Positions 29,615 to 37,403 of a stretch of DNA of 37,403 bases are shown here, piece by piece. Position 1 is the first letter of the stretch; every line of letters starts with the position of its first letter. Both the position numbers and the translations under genes were made by a program. Under the pieces are notes generated by a model, which was given only the letters and a program-made list of their open reading frames with translations, was not told where the DNA came from and made no database searches. Source of the DNA: Catenulispora rubra (GTDB lineage Bacteria; Actinomycetota; Actinomycetes; Streptomycetales; Catenulisporaceae); the NCBI RefSeq assembly GCF_015356825.1, contig NZ_JAACYW010000090.1, positions 1 through 37,403 of the forward strand, in the 5' to 3' direction.

Positions 29615-31843
29615 ATGAAGGAAGCAGTGCAGGGGGCCCGGGGCGGCGGAGACGCCGAACGGGGCTTCTTCCCTGGTCTGGGCCGGTGGGTCGCCCATCA
29701 CCCGTGGCGGGTGATCGGGGCCTGGGTGGTCGTCGCCGTCGCGGTGGTCGGGTTCGCGCCCAAGCTGGCCACCACCACCGACGAGGCCAGCTTCCTGCCC
29801 AGCCACTACGAGTCGGTCCAGGCCCTGAACCTGCAGGAGGCCGCCTTCCCGCAAGCCGCCGCTCCGGCCGCCGTGATCGTCCTGGAGCGTGCCGACAACG
29901 GCGCGCTCACCGCCGCCGACTCAGCGGCGGTGAGCGCGCTGGCCACCAAGCTGGAGGCCGCGCACATCCCGGACGTCACGGCGCTCCAGGTCGGCCAGCC
30001 CACGCCGAACGGCCACCTGCAGACCATCGGCGTGCAGATGCCCACCGACAACGACCCGCAGCAGAAGCACCAGACCGACGCGGTCAAGGCGCTGCGCACG
30101 CAGTTGCAGGCCGACCTGGCCGGCAGCCAGCTCAAGGGCGGCATCACCGGCTCGGCGGCGCAGACCCTGGACTCCCAATCCTCGGGCAACAAGGCCGAGG
30201 CGTTGATCGGCGTGGCCACCATCGGCCTGATCCTGGTCCTGCTGCTGATCATCTTCCGCAGCCCGGTCGTGGCGCTGCTGCCGATCATCACCATCGGCGT
30301 GGTCTCGCAGATCGCCGACGGGCTCATCGCCTGGGCCAGCAAGGCCTTCGACCTGAAGACCGACAGCTCGGTCACCTCGATGCTGATCGTGGTGCTGTTC
30401 GGCGTCGGCACCGACTACATCCTGTTCTTCATGTTCCGCTACCGGGAACGGCTGCGGGCCGGCGACAGCCCGAAGGACGCCGTGGCGGGCGCCGTCACCC
30501 GGGCCGGCGAGGCCATCGTCTCCGCCGGCGGCGCGGTGATCGTCTCGTTCATGGCGCTGGCGCTGTCCACGCTGGGCCTGTTCCGCTCCCTGGGCCCGGC
30601 GCTGGCGATCGCCGTCGCGGTCACCCTGGTCGCCGGCCTGACGCTGATCCCGTCGGTGGTCTCGCTGCTGGGCACGCGGGTGTTCTGGCCGTCCAAGGCC
30701 TGGCGCACCGAGCCGCGCGGCGCGCGCTTCGCCGCGATCGGCCGGTCGATGGGACGCCACCCGGCGCGCTTCGCCGCGGTCTCCGGCATCATCATGGCGG
30801 CGCTGGCGGTCGCCGCGTTCAGCTTCCGCCCGACCTTCGACCTGTCCTCCGGTTCGCAGGGCAAGAGCTCTGAGTCGACGGTGTGGCAGAAGAACCTGCA
30901 GGACGCCGCCTCGGCCGGCGCGACGATGCCCAGCCAGGTCATGCTGAAGTCGACGAACGGCGCCAAGCTCACCACCGGCGAGCTGGACTCCTACCGCAGC
31001 ACGCTGGCCGCGATCCCGGGCGTGGCGCAGGTGTCGACGCCGTTCCCGAACGAGACGAACACCGTGGCGCTGTACTCGGTGACGCTGAACCACGACCCGT
31101 CCTCGTCGGCGGCGATGGACACGGTCAAGGGCCCGCTGCGCACCACCGCGCACCAGGCGGCGCCGGCCGGGACGGCCGCGGTGGTCGGCGGCACGACCGC
31201 GATCTTCGTGGACATCCAGTCCGCGGTGAACCACGACTACGCGGTGGTGTTCCCGGTCGCGGCGGTCATCATCACCCTGATCCTGGGCCTGGTGCTGCGC
31301 GCGGTCGTGGCGCCGCTGTACCTGATGGCCTCGGTCTGCCTGGGCTTCGGCGCCACCCTCGGAGCGACGGTGCTGCTGTTCCAGAACTCCGGCGGCAACA
31401 ACGGCCTGATCTTCATGCTGCCGGTGATCATGTACATGTTCGTGGTGGCGCTCGGCACGGACTACAACATCCTGATGATCACCCGCCTGCGCGAAGAAGC
31501 GCGCGCCGGACGCAACCCCCGCGAAGCCGCGGCCGAGGCAGTCCGCCACGCCGGGCCCACGATCGCCGCCGCTGGCCTGATCCTGGCCGGCTCGTTCGCT
31601 TCGCTGATGCTGGCCGGCCAGTCGACCCTGACCCAGATGGGCTTCGCGATCTCGGCGGGCATCGCGATCGCGGCCTTCGTGATGTCGATGTTCTTCACCC
31701 CGGCGATCACCGCCCTCGTCGGCCACGCGGCCTGGTGGCCGGGACGCGCCGACGCCGCGCGGCCGTCGGGGGAGGCGCGCCACGACGGCGGCACCGAAGG
31801 GACGGAAGCATACGGAACCGCAGAGGCTTCGGCACGCCGGTAG
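29615..31843 (+). CDS. MMPL/RND-family membrane transporter
   Basis: A 742-residue MMPL exporter. Layout: a first membrane segment (about 32-50), an extracytoplasmic porter domain (about 60-190), a bundle of transmembrane helices with GVGTDYILFFMFRYRERLRAG (about 265-290), a second loop domain (about 400-540), and a second helix bundle with ALGTDYNILMITRLREEARAG. The repeated GTDYxxxxxxRxRE motif is the hallmark of the family and carries the proton-relay Asp/Tyr pairs. MMPL proteins export lipids, siderophores or drugs in actinobacteria. ATG 29615 has GAGG at 7-nt spacing. Divergence from a two-component system suggests induction by membrane-active compounds (inference). Confidence 0.93.
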   Translation: MKEAVQGARGGGDAERGFFPGLGRWVAHHPWRVIGAWVVVAVAVVGFAPKLATTTDEASFLPSHYESVQALNLQEAAFPQAAAPAAVIVLERADNGALTAADSAAVSALATKLEAAHIPDVTALQVGQPTPNGHLQTIGVQMPTDNDPQQKHQTDAVKALRTQLQADLAGSQLKGGITGSAAQTLDSQSSGNKAEALIGVATIGLILVLLLIIFRSPVVALLPIITIGVVSQIADGLIAWASKAFDLKTDSSVTSMLIVVLFGVGTDYILFFMFRYRERLRAGDSPKDAVAGAVTRAGEAIVSAGGAVIVSFMALALSTLGLFRSLGPALAIAVAVTLVAGLTLIPSVVSLLGTRVFWPSKAWRTEPRGARFAAIGRSMGRHPARFAAVSGIIMAALAVAAFSFRPTFDLSSGSQGKSSESTVWQKNLQDAASAGATMPSQVMLKSTNGAKLTTGELDSYRSTLAAIPGVAQVSTPFPNETNTVALYSVTLNHDPSSSAAMDTVKGPLRTTAHQAAPAGTAAVVGGTTAIFVDIQSAVNHDYAVVFPVAAVIITLILGLVLRAVVAPLYLMASVCLGFGATLGATVLLFQNSGGNNGLIFMLPVIMYMFVVALGTDYNILMITRLREEARAGRNPREAAAEAVRHAGPTIAAAGLILAGSFASLMLAGQSTLTQMGFAISAGIAIAAFVMSMFFTPAITALVGHAAWWPGRADAARPSGEARHDGGTEGTEAYGTAEASARR

Positions 31844-31884
31844 GGCTCTGCTACGCGACCTCTTCCACTATCTTCGAACACTGC

Positions 31885-31991
31885 TACTATCGCGCATAGG
31901 TTGGTGGCACACACCCCCCGAGTGCCGACATCAACCGATGTGAGGAGTCCCGTGGCGACCGCACGTCGCCACGGGACTCGTTTCCTTTTGG
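31885..31991 (+). ncRNA. Probable small RNA with C6-loop hairpin and intrinsic terminator
   Basis: In the 281-bp convergent spacer, TACTAT (31885-31890) resembles a -10 box. The predicted RNA from about 31896 folds as a stem GGTTG/CAACC (31899-31903 with 31932-31936) enclosing GGCAC/GTGCC (31906-31910 with 31922-31926), with six consecutive C in the loop (31914-31919). An alternative hairpin ACATC-AACC-GATGT (31928-31941) overlaps it. A perfect terminator follows. No plus-strand gene lies within 1.2 kb downstream, so it is not a leader of one. C-rich loops are typical of regulatory RNAs in actinobacteria. Confidence 0.55.
31945..31990 (+). terminator. Rho-independent terminator with 15-bp perfect stem
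   Basis: 31945-31959 and 31965-31979 pair perfectly over 15 bp around the loop CGCAC, followed by GTTTCCTTTT. It ends the predicted small RNA, and may also stop read-through from the MMPL gene 100 bp upstream. Confidence 0.9.
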
Positions 31992-32124
31992 CCCTACCGC
32001 AACGGTCGCCGGTAGTAGACGGACAGTCAATAGCAGCGCACTGATTCATGCGGCGGTGAGTAAGGATCCTGTCGCCGAGTTTGTAGAGTCGCTGCTGCGC
32101 TGGCAGCTCGCCGCGCCCCGCCCC

Positions 32125-33141
32125 TCAAGCCGAATCCCGCCGCACCACCGCCGGATCGAACAGGATCCGCTGCGCCCCCCGGGGCGCCGAGCCGTCCAGC
32201 CGCCCCAGCAGCAGCCGCCCGATCGCCTCGCCCTGCTCCAGTGGCCGGATCGACACCGTCGTCAGCGGCGGCGCGGTCAGTGCGGCGATCTCGATGTCGT
32301 CGAAGCCCATCACCGCCACGTCGCCCGGCACGCTCAGGCCCCGGGCCTTCGCCGCGTCCAGCGCCCCGAGCGCCACCACGTCGTTTGTGCACAGCACCGC
32401 GTCCGGTGCCTGGCGCAGCGCCAGCAGCCGCTCCATCGCGCGGGCGCCGCCGTCGCGGCTGATCTCTTCGCGCACCACCAGCGACGCCGAGAGCGGCATG
32501 CCCGCCTCACGCAGTGCGTGCCGGTAGCCCAGGACGCGGTTGGCGGGGGCGCCGACGCGACCGGCGCCGGTGATGAAGGCGATGCGCCGGTAGCCGTGCT
32601 CGATGAGGTAGCCGGCCGCGATCTCGCCGCCGGCCACGTCGTCGGACCTGACCACGTCGATCCCCGGTCGCGCGGTCCGCCCGCCGAGCAGCACCACCGG
32701 GATCCCGACCTCGGCGGCGGGGGAGACGCGCCGGTGGTCGGTCTGGTAGCCGGCGAACGCCAGGCCGTCGACGCGGCGCGTGATCATCTGCTGCACCGCC
32801 GCGTCCTCGGCCGCCGGGTCCGCGTCCGTGCTGGTCACCAGTACCTGGAGCCCCGCCGGGCCCAGCACGTTCTGCAGCCCGCGCGCGATCTGCGGGTAGA
32901 ACGGGTTCGTGATGTCGGGGATCACCAGCGCCACGGTGTTCGTGCGCTGCAACCGCAGCCCGCGCGCCAGCTGGTTGGGCTCGTAGCCGAGCTCTGCGAT
33001 CACCCGCCGCACTTTCGCCGTGGTCGCCGCCGACACCGGCCGCTGCCCGGACAGCACGTGCGAGACGGTCGTGATGCTGACCCCCACCTGCTGCGCGACG
33101 TCGGTGATGCTGACGTGCCGCTTGCGGCCCTTCTGCGCCAT
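32125..33141 (-). CDS. LacI-family transcriptional repressor
   Basis: A 338-residue LacI/GalR repressor. The helix-turn-helix and hinge cover about residues 10-65 (SITDVAQQVGVSITTVSHVLSGQRPVSAATTAKVRRVIAELGYEPNQLARGL). The sugar-binding periplasmic-protein-like domain follows (NTVALVIPDITNPFYPQIARGLQ..., VVRSDDVAGGEIAAGYLIEHGYRRIAFITG, CTNDVVALGALDAAKARGLSVPGDVAVMGFDDIE). The ATG at 33141 has GGAG at 7 nt. It is divergent from an enolase-epimerase operon, and a perfect CAAAACGTTTTG operator lies between them, so it probably represses both that operon and itself. The inducer is likely a sugar acid or uronate (inference). Confidence 0.95.
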   Translation of the reverse strand: MAQKGRKRHVSITDVAQQVGVSITTVSHVLSGQRPVSAATTAKVRRVIAELGYEPNQLARGLRLQRTNTVALVIPDITNPFYPQIARGLQNVLGPAGLQVLVTSTDADPAAEDAAVQQMITRRVDGLAFAGYQTDHRRVSPAAEVGIPVVLLGGRTARPGIDVVRSDDVAGGEIAAGYLIEHGYRRIAFITGAGRVGAPANRVLGYRHALREAGMPLSASLVVREEISRDGGARAMERLLALRQAPDAVLCTNDVVALGALDAAKARGLSVPGDVAVMGFDDIEIAALTAPPLTTVSIRPLEQGEAIGRLLLGRLDGSAPRGAQRILFDPAVVRRDSA

Positions 33142-33172
33142 TGAGCTCTCCGATCCGTCGGCGTGGTAATCG

Positions 33173-33227
33173 TTGACACCTTTTGGGGCCCATGACATCC
33201 TGCTGAGCCAGCATACAAAACGTTTTG
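33173..33227 (+). promoter_or_regulatory. Promoter and LacI operator of the enolase operon
   Basis: TTGACA (33173-33178) and CATCCT (33196-33201) are spaced by 17 bp. The perfect 12-bp palindrome CAAAACGTTTTG (33216-33227) lies about 8-19 bp after the predicted start point, where a bound LacI dimer would block RNA polymerase. AAAGGA just before the GTG at 33240 is the ribosome-binding site. Confidence 0.8.
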
Positions 33228-33239
33228 CAAAGGAACGCC

Positions 33240-34529
33240 GTGAACGACCCCAACCGCCTCCTCGACGCCTCCGGAGCCCTCCCGCAAGCCCAACCCCCGT
33301 GGTCGTCCCGCGACAGCCTGCGCATCACCCGCGTCCGCGCGATCGTCACCGCCCCTGAGGGCCAGCCCCTGGTCGTGGTCCGTGTCGACACCTCCGACGA
33401 CGGCCTCCACGGCCTCGGCTGCGCCACCTTCACCCAGCGCTACGCGGCCGTCGCCGCCGCCGTCGACGAGCACGTCGGCCCGCTGGCGGTCGGCCGCCAC
33501 CCGGCCGACATCGAGGACATTACGAGGCTGATCCACTACTCCTCCTACTGGCGTAACGGCCCGGTCTTGAACAACGCGCTGTCCGGCCTGGACCAGGCGC
33601 TGTGGGACATCGCCGGCAAACGCGCCGGCATGCCGGTGTACGAGCTACTCGGCGGCCGGAGCCGCGCCGCGGTCGAGGTCTACTCGCACGCCGCCGGCGG
33701 CACGATCGAGGCGACGCTGGAGCAGGCAGAGCAGCTGATGGCCGAGGGCTACCGCAACGTCCGGCTCCAGGTCGGCGGCCCGGGCCTGGGCACGTACGGC
33801 GCCCCCGGCACCCCCGGCGGCTATCCGCGCTCGCCGCACCCGGACGGCTGGGCCGTCGAGCAGTACCTCCGCGACGCCCCGCGCCTGTTCGCCGCCGCCC
33901 GCGACCGGCTCGGCGACAGCGTGAACCTGATGCACGACGTCCACAGCCGCCTCACCCCGAAGCAGGCCGTGGTCCTGGCGCGCGCCCTGGAGCCCTACCG
34001 GCTCTCGTTCCTGGAGGACGTCATCGCCCCCGAGCTCTACGACCGCTTGCCGGAGGTGCGCGCCGCCTCGCCGGTGCCGATCGCAGTGGGCGAACAGCTC
34101 GGCTCGGTGCCGGACGCGGTGCGGCTGGTGCGCGACGGCGGCGTGGACCTGCTGCGGCTGCACACGTCCTCGGTCGGCGGCCTGACCCCGACCCGCAAGA
34201 TCGTCGCGCTGTGCGAACTGCTCGGCGTGCGCACCGCGTTCCACTCCCCGGCGGACGTCTCGCCGGTCGGCGTCGCGGCGAACCTCGCCGTGGACATATC
34301 CACGCCCGCGTTCGGGTATCAGGAGTCGCATACGTACAACGACGCCACCCACGAGGTCTTTCCCGGCACGCCGGTGGTGCGCGAGGGGCACATGTACCCC
34401 TCGGACACGCCGGGCTGGGGCATCGAGATCGACGAGCAGGAGGCGGCGAAGTACCCGCCGGTGAAGTTCCTGCACGAGCGGTGGTCGGCCGGCGTGCGTC
34501 GGCCCGACGGCGGGCTGGAGGCCCCGTGA
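33240..34529 (+). CDS. Enolase-superfamily sugar-acid dehydratase, ManD/RspA-like
   Basis: A 429-residue mandelate-racemase-like protein closest in pattern to the D-mannonate dehydratase/RspA group. The N-terminal capping domain includes VVVRVDTSDDGLHGLGCATFTQR. The barrel has the metal ligands on successive strands: LMHDVHSRLTP (Asp), SFLEDVIAPE (Glu) and IAVGEQLGS (Glu). It continues with HTSSVGGLTPTRKI, the catalytic His region TAFHSPADVSPVG, and GYQESHTYND. Members dehydrate sugar acids to 2-keto-3-deoxy derivatives; many ManD-like proteins have low activity or other substrates. GTG 33240 has AAGGA. It overlaps the next gene (GTGA) and is controlled by the divergent LacI repressor. Confidence 0.9.
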   Translation: MNDPNRLLDASGALPQAQPPWSSRDSLRITRVRAIVTAPEGQPLVVVRVDTSDDGLHGLGCATFTQRYAAVAAAVDEHVGPLAVGRHPADIEDITRLIHYSSYWRNGPVLNNALSGLDQALWDIAGKRAGMPVYELLGGRSRAAVEVYSHAAGGTIEATLEQAEQLMAEGYRNVRLQVGGPGLGTYGAPGTPGGYPRSPHPDGWAVEQYLRDAPRLFAAARDRLGDSVNLMHDVHSRLTPKQAVVLARALEPYRLSFLEDVIAPELYDRLPEVRAASPVPIAVGEQLGSVPDAVRLVRDGGVDLLRLHTSSVGGLTPTRKIVALCELLGVRTAFHSPADVSPVGVAANLAVDISTPAFGYQESHTYNDATHEVFPGTPVVREGHMYPSDTPGWGIEIDEQEAAKYPPVKFLHERWSAGVRRPDGGLEAP

Positions 34530-35500
34530 GCGCGGTGAGCCCCGTAATTGCCGCGAGTGTCGCGAGCGCCGTGAGCCCGGAGTCCCCCACCCCGCGGCGG
34601 GTCCTGGTGACCGGCGCCGCGGGCCTGGTCGGCCGGGTGGTCACGCGCGCCTTCGCCGGCCACGGCGCCGCGGTCACCGCGCTGGTCTACGAGGACCCCG
34701 GCGACCTGGCCGAGATCGGCGCGGACCGGGTCGCGGTCGGCGACGCCGGCGACCCGGACCTGGTGCGCGAGGCGCTGGCCGACGTGGACGCGGTGGTGCA
34801 CCTGGCCGCGCTGCCGACGCCGGAGCACGGCACCCCGCTGCAGGTGTTCGGCGGTAACACCCAGGCCACGTTCAACGTGCTTGAAGAGGCGGGTCGCCTA
34901 GGCGTCCGGCGCGCGGCGGTGGCCAGCAGCCTCTCGATCCTCGGCCTGCCCTGGGCCCGTCGGACGCTGCACCCGGCGTACGTTCCGATCGACGAGGACG
35001 CGCCGTTGCAGCTGGAGGACCCGTACGGGCTGTCCAAGCAAGTGGACGAGGCGACGTCGGAGATGATGGCGCGGCGGCACGGGATGGACGTCGTCGCGCT
35101 GCGGTTCCCGTTCATCAGCGACGACGTGCGCGCCGCGTGGCGGTTGCCGCTGCTCGCGGACGACCCGGCGGCCGGCGCGCCGGAGCTGTGGACGTACCTT
35201 GACGTGCGCGATGCGGCGGAGGCGGCGTGGTTGGCGATAACTGTGCCGCTGCAAGGGTTTCACAAGGTGTTCGTAGCTGCGCCCGACACGTTCGTGCCGT
35301 ATCCGACTGCTGATTTGCTCGCGGCCTACCACCCCGACGCCGAGGTGCGCGCGCCGATGCCGGGACGCACGGCGCCGCTGGACCTGCGGGCTGCGGAGCG
35401 GCTGCTCGGGTTCGAGGCCCGGCACGTGCTGGACCTGGAGCCTCGGCCGTGGCCGCCGTCCGATCCCGCGCAGGATGTGCCAACCCCGCCGCCTTCCTAG
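34526..35500 (+). CDS. NAD-dependent epimerase / uronate-dehydrogenase-like SDR
   Basis: A 324-residue extended short-chain dehydrogenase. After a ~25-residue Ala/Ser-rich leader comes VLVTGAAGLVGRVV (NAD glycine motif), then VHLAALPTPEHGTPLQVFGGNTQATFNVLEEA, VASSLSILG (catalytic Ser region) and the YGLSK catalytic Tyr-Lys. Its pattern of short C-terminal domain and HLAALP.PE...NV.GTFNVLEEA is reminiscent of uronate dehydrogenases and related sugar SDRs. GTG 34526 overlaps the enolase stop by 4 bases with GGAGG just upstream, so the two are translationally coupled. Together they suggest oxidation of a uronic acid or sugar, followed by dehydration of the acid. Reaction order is inferred. Confidence 0.88.
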   Translation: MSAVSPVIAASVASAVSPESPTPRRVLVTGAAGLVGRVVTRAFAGHGAAVTALVYEDPGDLAEIGADRVAVGDAGDPDLVREALADVDAVVHLAALPTPEHGTPLQVFGGNTQATFNVLEEAGRLGVRRAAVASSLSILGLPWARRTLHPAYVPIDEDAPLQLEDPYGLSKQVDEATSEMMARRHGMDVVALRFPFISDDVRAAWRLPLLADDPAAGAPELWTYLDVRDAAEAAWLAITVPLQGFHKVFVAAPDTFVPYPTADLLAAYHPDAEVRAPMPGRTAPLDLRAAERLLGFEARHVLDLEPRPWPPSDPAQDVPTPPPS

Positions 35501-35509
35501 ACTGGCCCC

Positions 35510-37237
35510 ATGGCCCGGCTCAACGACGAGGTCGGCGCGCTGCTCCGCGAGTACGCCGACCTCATCCTCCTCACCGGCGGCAACGCGTTCCGGGCCCGGT
35601 CCTACGAGAAGGCCGCCCGCTCGGTCGGCGGCTATCCGGGGGACCTGGCCCACCTGGACGAGGCGGGCCTGCGCGCCATTCCCGGCGTCGGCGACTCGAC
35701 CGCGGACAAGATCACCGAGTACGTCGCCACCGGCCGCATCGCCGCGCTCGATGCCCTGCGTGCCAAGATGCCGCCCGGCGTCCGGGAGGTCACCCAGATC
35801 CCCGGCGTCGGCCCCAAGACGGCCGTGCTCCTCTACCGCAAGCTCGGCATCAAGTCCGTCGACGAGCTCCGCAAGGCCGCCGACGAGGGCAGGCTCAAAG
35901 GCCTGCCCGGTCTCGGCGACAAGACAGTCGAGAACATCCGCCACGGTATCGACCAGCTCAGCCTGACCTCCGGCCGGACCCTGCTGAACACCGCCCTGGA
36001 CCTGGCCGAGGACCTGGTCGCCGAGATCGGCGCCGTCCCGGGCTGCGAGCAGTGCGACTACGCCGGATCCCTGCGCCGCATGCGTGAGACCGTCGGCGAC
36101 ATCGACATCCTCGCCACCGCGACCGACTCCGCGCCGCTGATGGCCGCGCTGCTCGGCCGCCCCGAGGTCGCCGACGTCATCGGCAGCGGCACGACCAAGA
36201 CCTCGATCCGCACCGACAAGGGCTTGCAGGTGGACCTGCGCGTCGTCCCGCCGGCCGACTGGGGCGCCGCACTGATCTACTTCACCGGCTCGCGCGCCCA
36301 CAACATCAAGCTCCGCGGCCGGGCCGTCAAGCAGGGCCTGAAGCTCTCCGAATACGGCCTCTTCGACGTCGACTCCGGCAAGAAGCTCGCCTCACGCACC
36401 GAGAAGGAGGTCTACGCCGCGCTGGACCTCCCGTGGATCCCGCCGACCCTGCGCGAGGACCGCGGCGAGATCGAGGCGGCGCTGGCAGGTGACCTTCCGG
36501 ACCTGGTCCAGCTCAAGGACCTGCGCGGCGACCTGCACACGCACACCGACCTCACCGACGGCCTGGCCTCCCTGGAGACGATGCTGGAGACCGCGGCGGG
36601 CCTCGGCTACGCCTACTACGCCGTCACCGATCACGCGCCGAACCTCGTGATGCAGCGCATGACGGACGACAAGATGCTGGCCCAGCGCGACCGTGTCCGA
36701 GAACTGGACCGCACCTACCGCGGCATGCGCCTGCTGCACGGCACCGAACTCAACATCGACGCCGCCGGCGACGTGGACTGGCCCCCGGAGTTCCTGGCCG
36801 GCTTCGACATCTGCGTGGCCTCCATCCACTCCTCCTTCGGCCTGGACCGCGCCGCCCAGACCAAGCGCCTGATCCGAGCATGCGAGAACCCTCACGTCGA
36901 CATCATCGGCCACCTCACCACCCGCCTCCTCGACCGCCGCCCACCCATCGACGTCGACCTCGACGCCGTCTTCGCCGCAGCCGCCCGCACCGGCACCGCC
37001 CTGGAGATCAACGCCTCACCCCAACGCCTTGACCTGAACGACGAGCAGGTCATGGCCGCGAAGAAGCACGGGGTGAAGTTCGCGATCGACAGCGACGCCC
37101 ACTCCACCCCGGCCCTGGAGAACCAGCGCTTCGGCATCGCCATGGCACAGCGCGGCTGGCTCACGAAGGACGACGTCATCAACACCTGGAGCCTGACGCG
37201 GCTTCGCAGCTTCCTACGGAAGCCCGAGGCGCGGTAG
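35510..37237 (+). CDS. polX: DNA polymerase X family protein (PolX) with PHP domain
   Basis: A 575-residue bacterial PolX. The N-terminal 8-kDa and fingers regions have three helix-hairpin-helix DNA-binding motifs (IPGVGDS at about 58, IPGVGPKT at 97, LPGLGDKT at 132). The nucleotidyltransferase core has AGSLRRMRETVGDIDIL (metal ligands Asp197, Asp199) and LQVDLRVVP (Asp242). The C-terminal PHP phosphoesterase starts DLHTHTDLTDG (Asp341, His343, His345) and continues with TDHAPN, HGTELNI, HSSFG and DSDAHS. It fills short gaps and removes 3' ends in base-excision repair. The ATG at 35510 is 9 bp after the epimerase stop with no ribosome-binding site; TAGACT (35498-35503) suggests its own leaderless promoter. 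Confidence 0.95.
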   Translation: MARLNDEVGALLREYADLILLTGGNAFRARSYEKAARSVGGYPGDLAHLDEAGLRAIPGVGDSTADKITEYVATGRIAALDALRAKMPPGVREVTQIPGVGPKTAVLLYRKLGIKSVDELRKAADEGRLKGLPGLGDKTVENIRHGIDQLSLTSGRTLLNTALDLAEDLVAEIGAVPGCEQCDYAGSLRRMRETVGDIDILATATDSAPLMAALLGRPEVADVIGSGTTKTSIRTDKGLQVDLRVVPPADWGAALIYFTGSRAHNIKLRGRAVKQGLKLSEYGLFDVDSGKKLASRTEKEVYAALDLPWIPPTLREDRGEIEAALAGDLPDLVQLKDLRGDLHTHTDLTDGLASLETMLETAAGLGYAYYAVTDHAPNLVMQRMTDDKMLAQRDRVRELDRTYRGMRLLHGTELNIDAAGDVDWPPEFLAGFDICVASIHSSFGLDRAAQTKRLIRACENPHVDIIGHLTTRLLDRRPPIDVDLDAVFAAAARTGTALEINASPQRLDLNDEQVMAAKKHGVKFAIDSDAHSTPALENQRFGIAMAQRGWLTKDDVINTWSLTRLRSFLRKPEAR

Positions 37238-37266
37238 CAAGTGGTGCCGTGCTGCCCGCTGCAAAA

Positions 37267-37403
37267 TGTTGTGCTGTTGACCTATGTGTTGGTGTTGGTG
37301 TCGGGTGGGTGTGGCGGGTGCGGTTTGTTTGTGGGTTTTAAGGGCTTTTTACGGCTTCGCGCATGGTTTGATGGCCTCGCGGGGGCGCAGTTCGGTGGTG
37401 CCA
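37267..37403 (-). mobile_element. Possible edge of an insertion sequence (partial)
   Basis: The last ~140 bases are GT-rich on the plus strand, unlike the rest of the window. TGTTGTGCTGTTGACC at 37267-37282 recalls the TGTTG...TTGACC ends of IS30-like elements. On the minus strand a GC3-rich frame enters from the window edge and stops at TAA 37351-37349 (GTTELRPREAIKPCAKP), which could be the end of a transposase. The match is weak and the rest lies outside the window. Confidence 0.25.
37349..37403 (-). CDS. C-terminal end of an unidentified gene running off the window
   Basis: Seventeen codons, GTTELRPREAIKPCAKP then TAA, with mostly G/C third positions, read leftward from the window edge. 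No family can be assigned from so short a piece. A transposase is one option given the flanking GT-rich sequence. Confidence 0.3.
   Translation of the reverse strand, partial: GTTELRPREAIKPCAKP

Noticed and set aside
31893..31991. Calling the small RNA a member of the 6C family
   Set aside because: Only one C6 loop is present and the terminator loop is not C-rich, so it is left as an unclassified candidate.
1..37403. tRNA, rRNA or prophage genes
   Set aside because: No cloverleaf, rRNA core sequence, integrase or phage structural gene was recognised on either strand.

Overview
This window is a stretch of high-GC, GC3-rich chromosome from an actinobacterium, probably of the Streptomyces/Catenulispora type. 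The evidence is dense two-strand coding, frequent GTG starts, GTGA stop/start overlaps, several start codons with no Shine-Dalgarno sequence but a TANNNT box 6-8 nt upstream (leaderless style), many secreted carbohydrate-active enzymes with Tat or Sec signals, and an MMPL transporter beside a NarL-type two-component system. No rRNA, tRNA, CRISPR array, prophage or replication origin is visible. Genus-level identity is an inference.

Layout. 1-5227: metabolic genes on the plus strand (FAD/Rieske oxidoreductase, a cysteine-free HesB/IscA-like protein, a CGNR zinc-finger regulator, malic enzyme, a PRC-barrel protein). 5246-6660: a patch of gene decay holding a VOC/glyoxalase remnant with an internal deletion, one small hypothetical gene, an unidentified fragment, and a short-chain dehydrogenase remnant whose middle part is inverted in place. 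6679-13470: a minus-strand locus in the order ROK repressor, GH27 alpha-galactosidase with CBM35, GH95 alpha-fucosidase, SGNH esterase. It looks like a system for taking apart galactosylated, fucosylated and acetylated plant polysaccharide such as xyloglucan. Four perfect-period 11-bp repeats lie between the repressor and the first hydrolase.

13738-20246: a GPP34-like protein, an S9 peptidase, a Tat-exported amidohydrolase facing a zinc-finger-bearing TetR regulator (the two share an unusual TTTCGTCACG operator), and a SnoaL-like protein divergent from a second TetR. 20349-25827: a divergent pair of secreted enzymes, GH114 (polygalactosaminidase) and GH64 (beta-1,3-glucanase with two discoidin domains), both suited to fungal wall polymers, followed by a Tat-exported purple-acid-phosphatase-like enzyme.

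25963-31843: a lactate 2-monooxygenase-like flavoenzyme, then a NarL-type response regulator and sensor kinase divergent from an MMPL exporter. 31885-31991: a probable small RNA with a C6 hairpin loop and a strong intrinsic terminator. 32125-37237: a LacI repressor divergent from a mannonate-dehydratase-like enolase and an NAD-dependent epimerase/uronate-dehydrogenase-like gene, with a consensus promoter and a perfect CAAAACGTTTTG operator between them, then DNA polymerase X. The last ~140 bases are GT-rich and may be the edge of an insertion sequence running out of the window.
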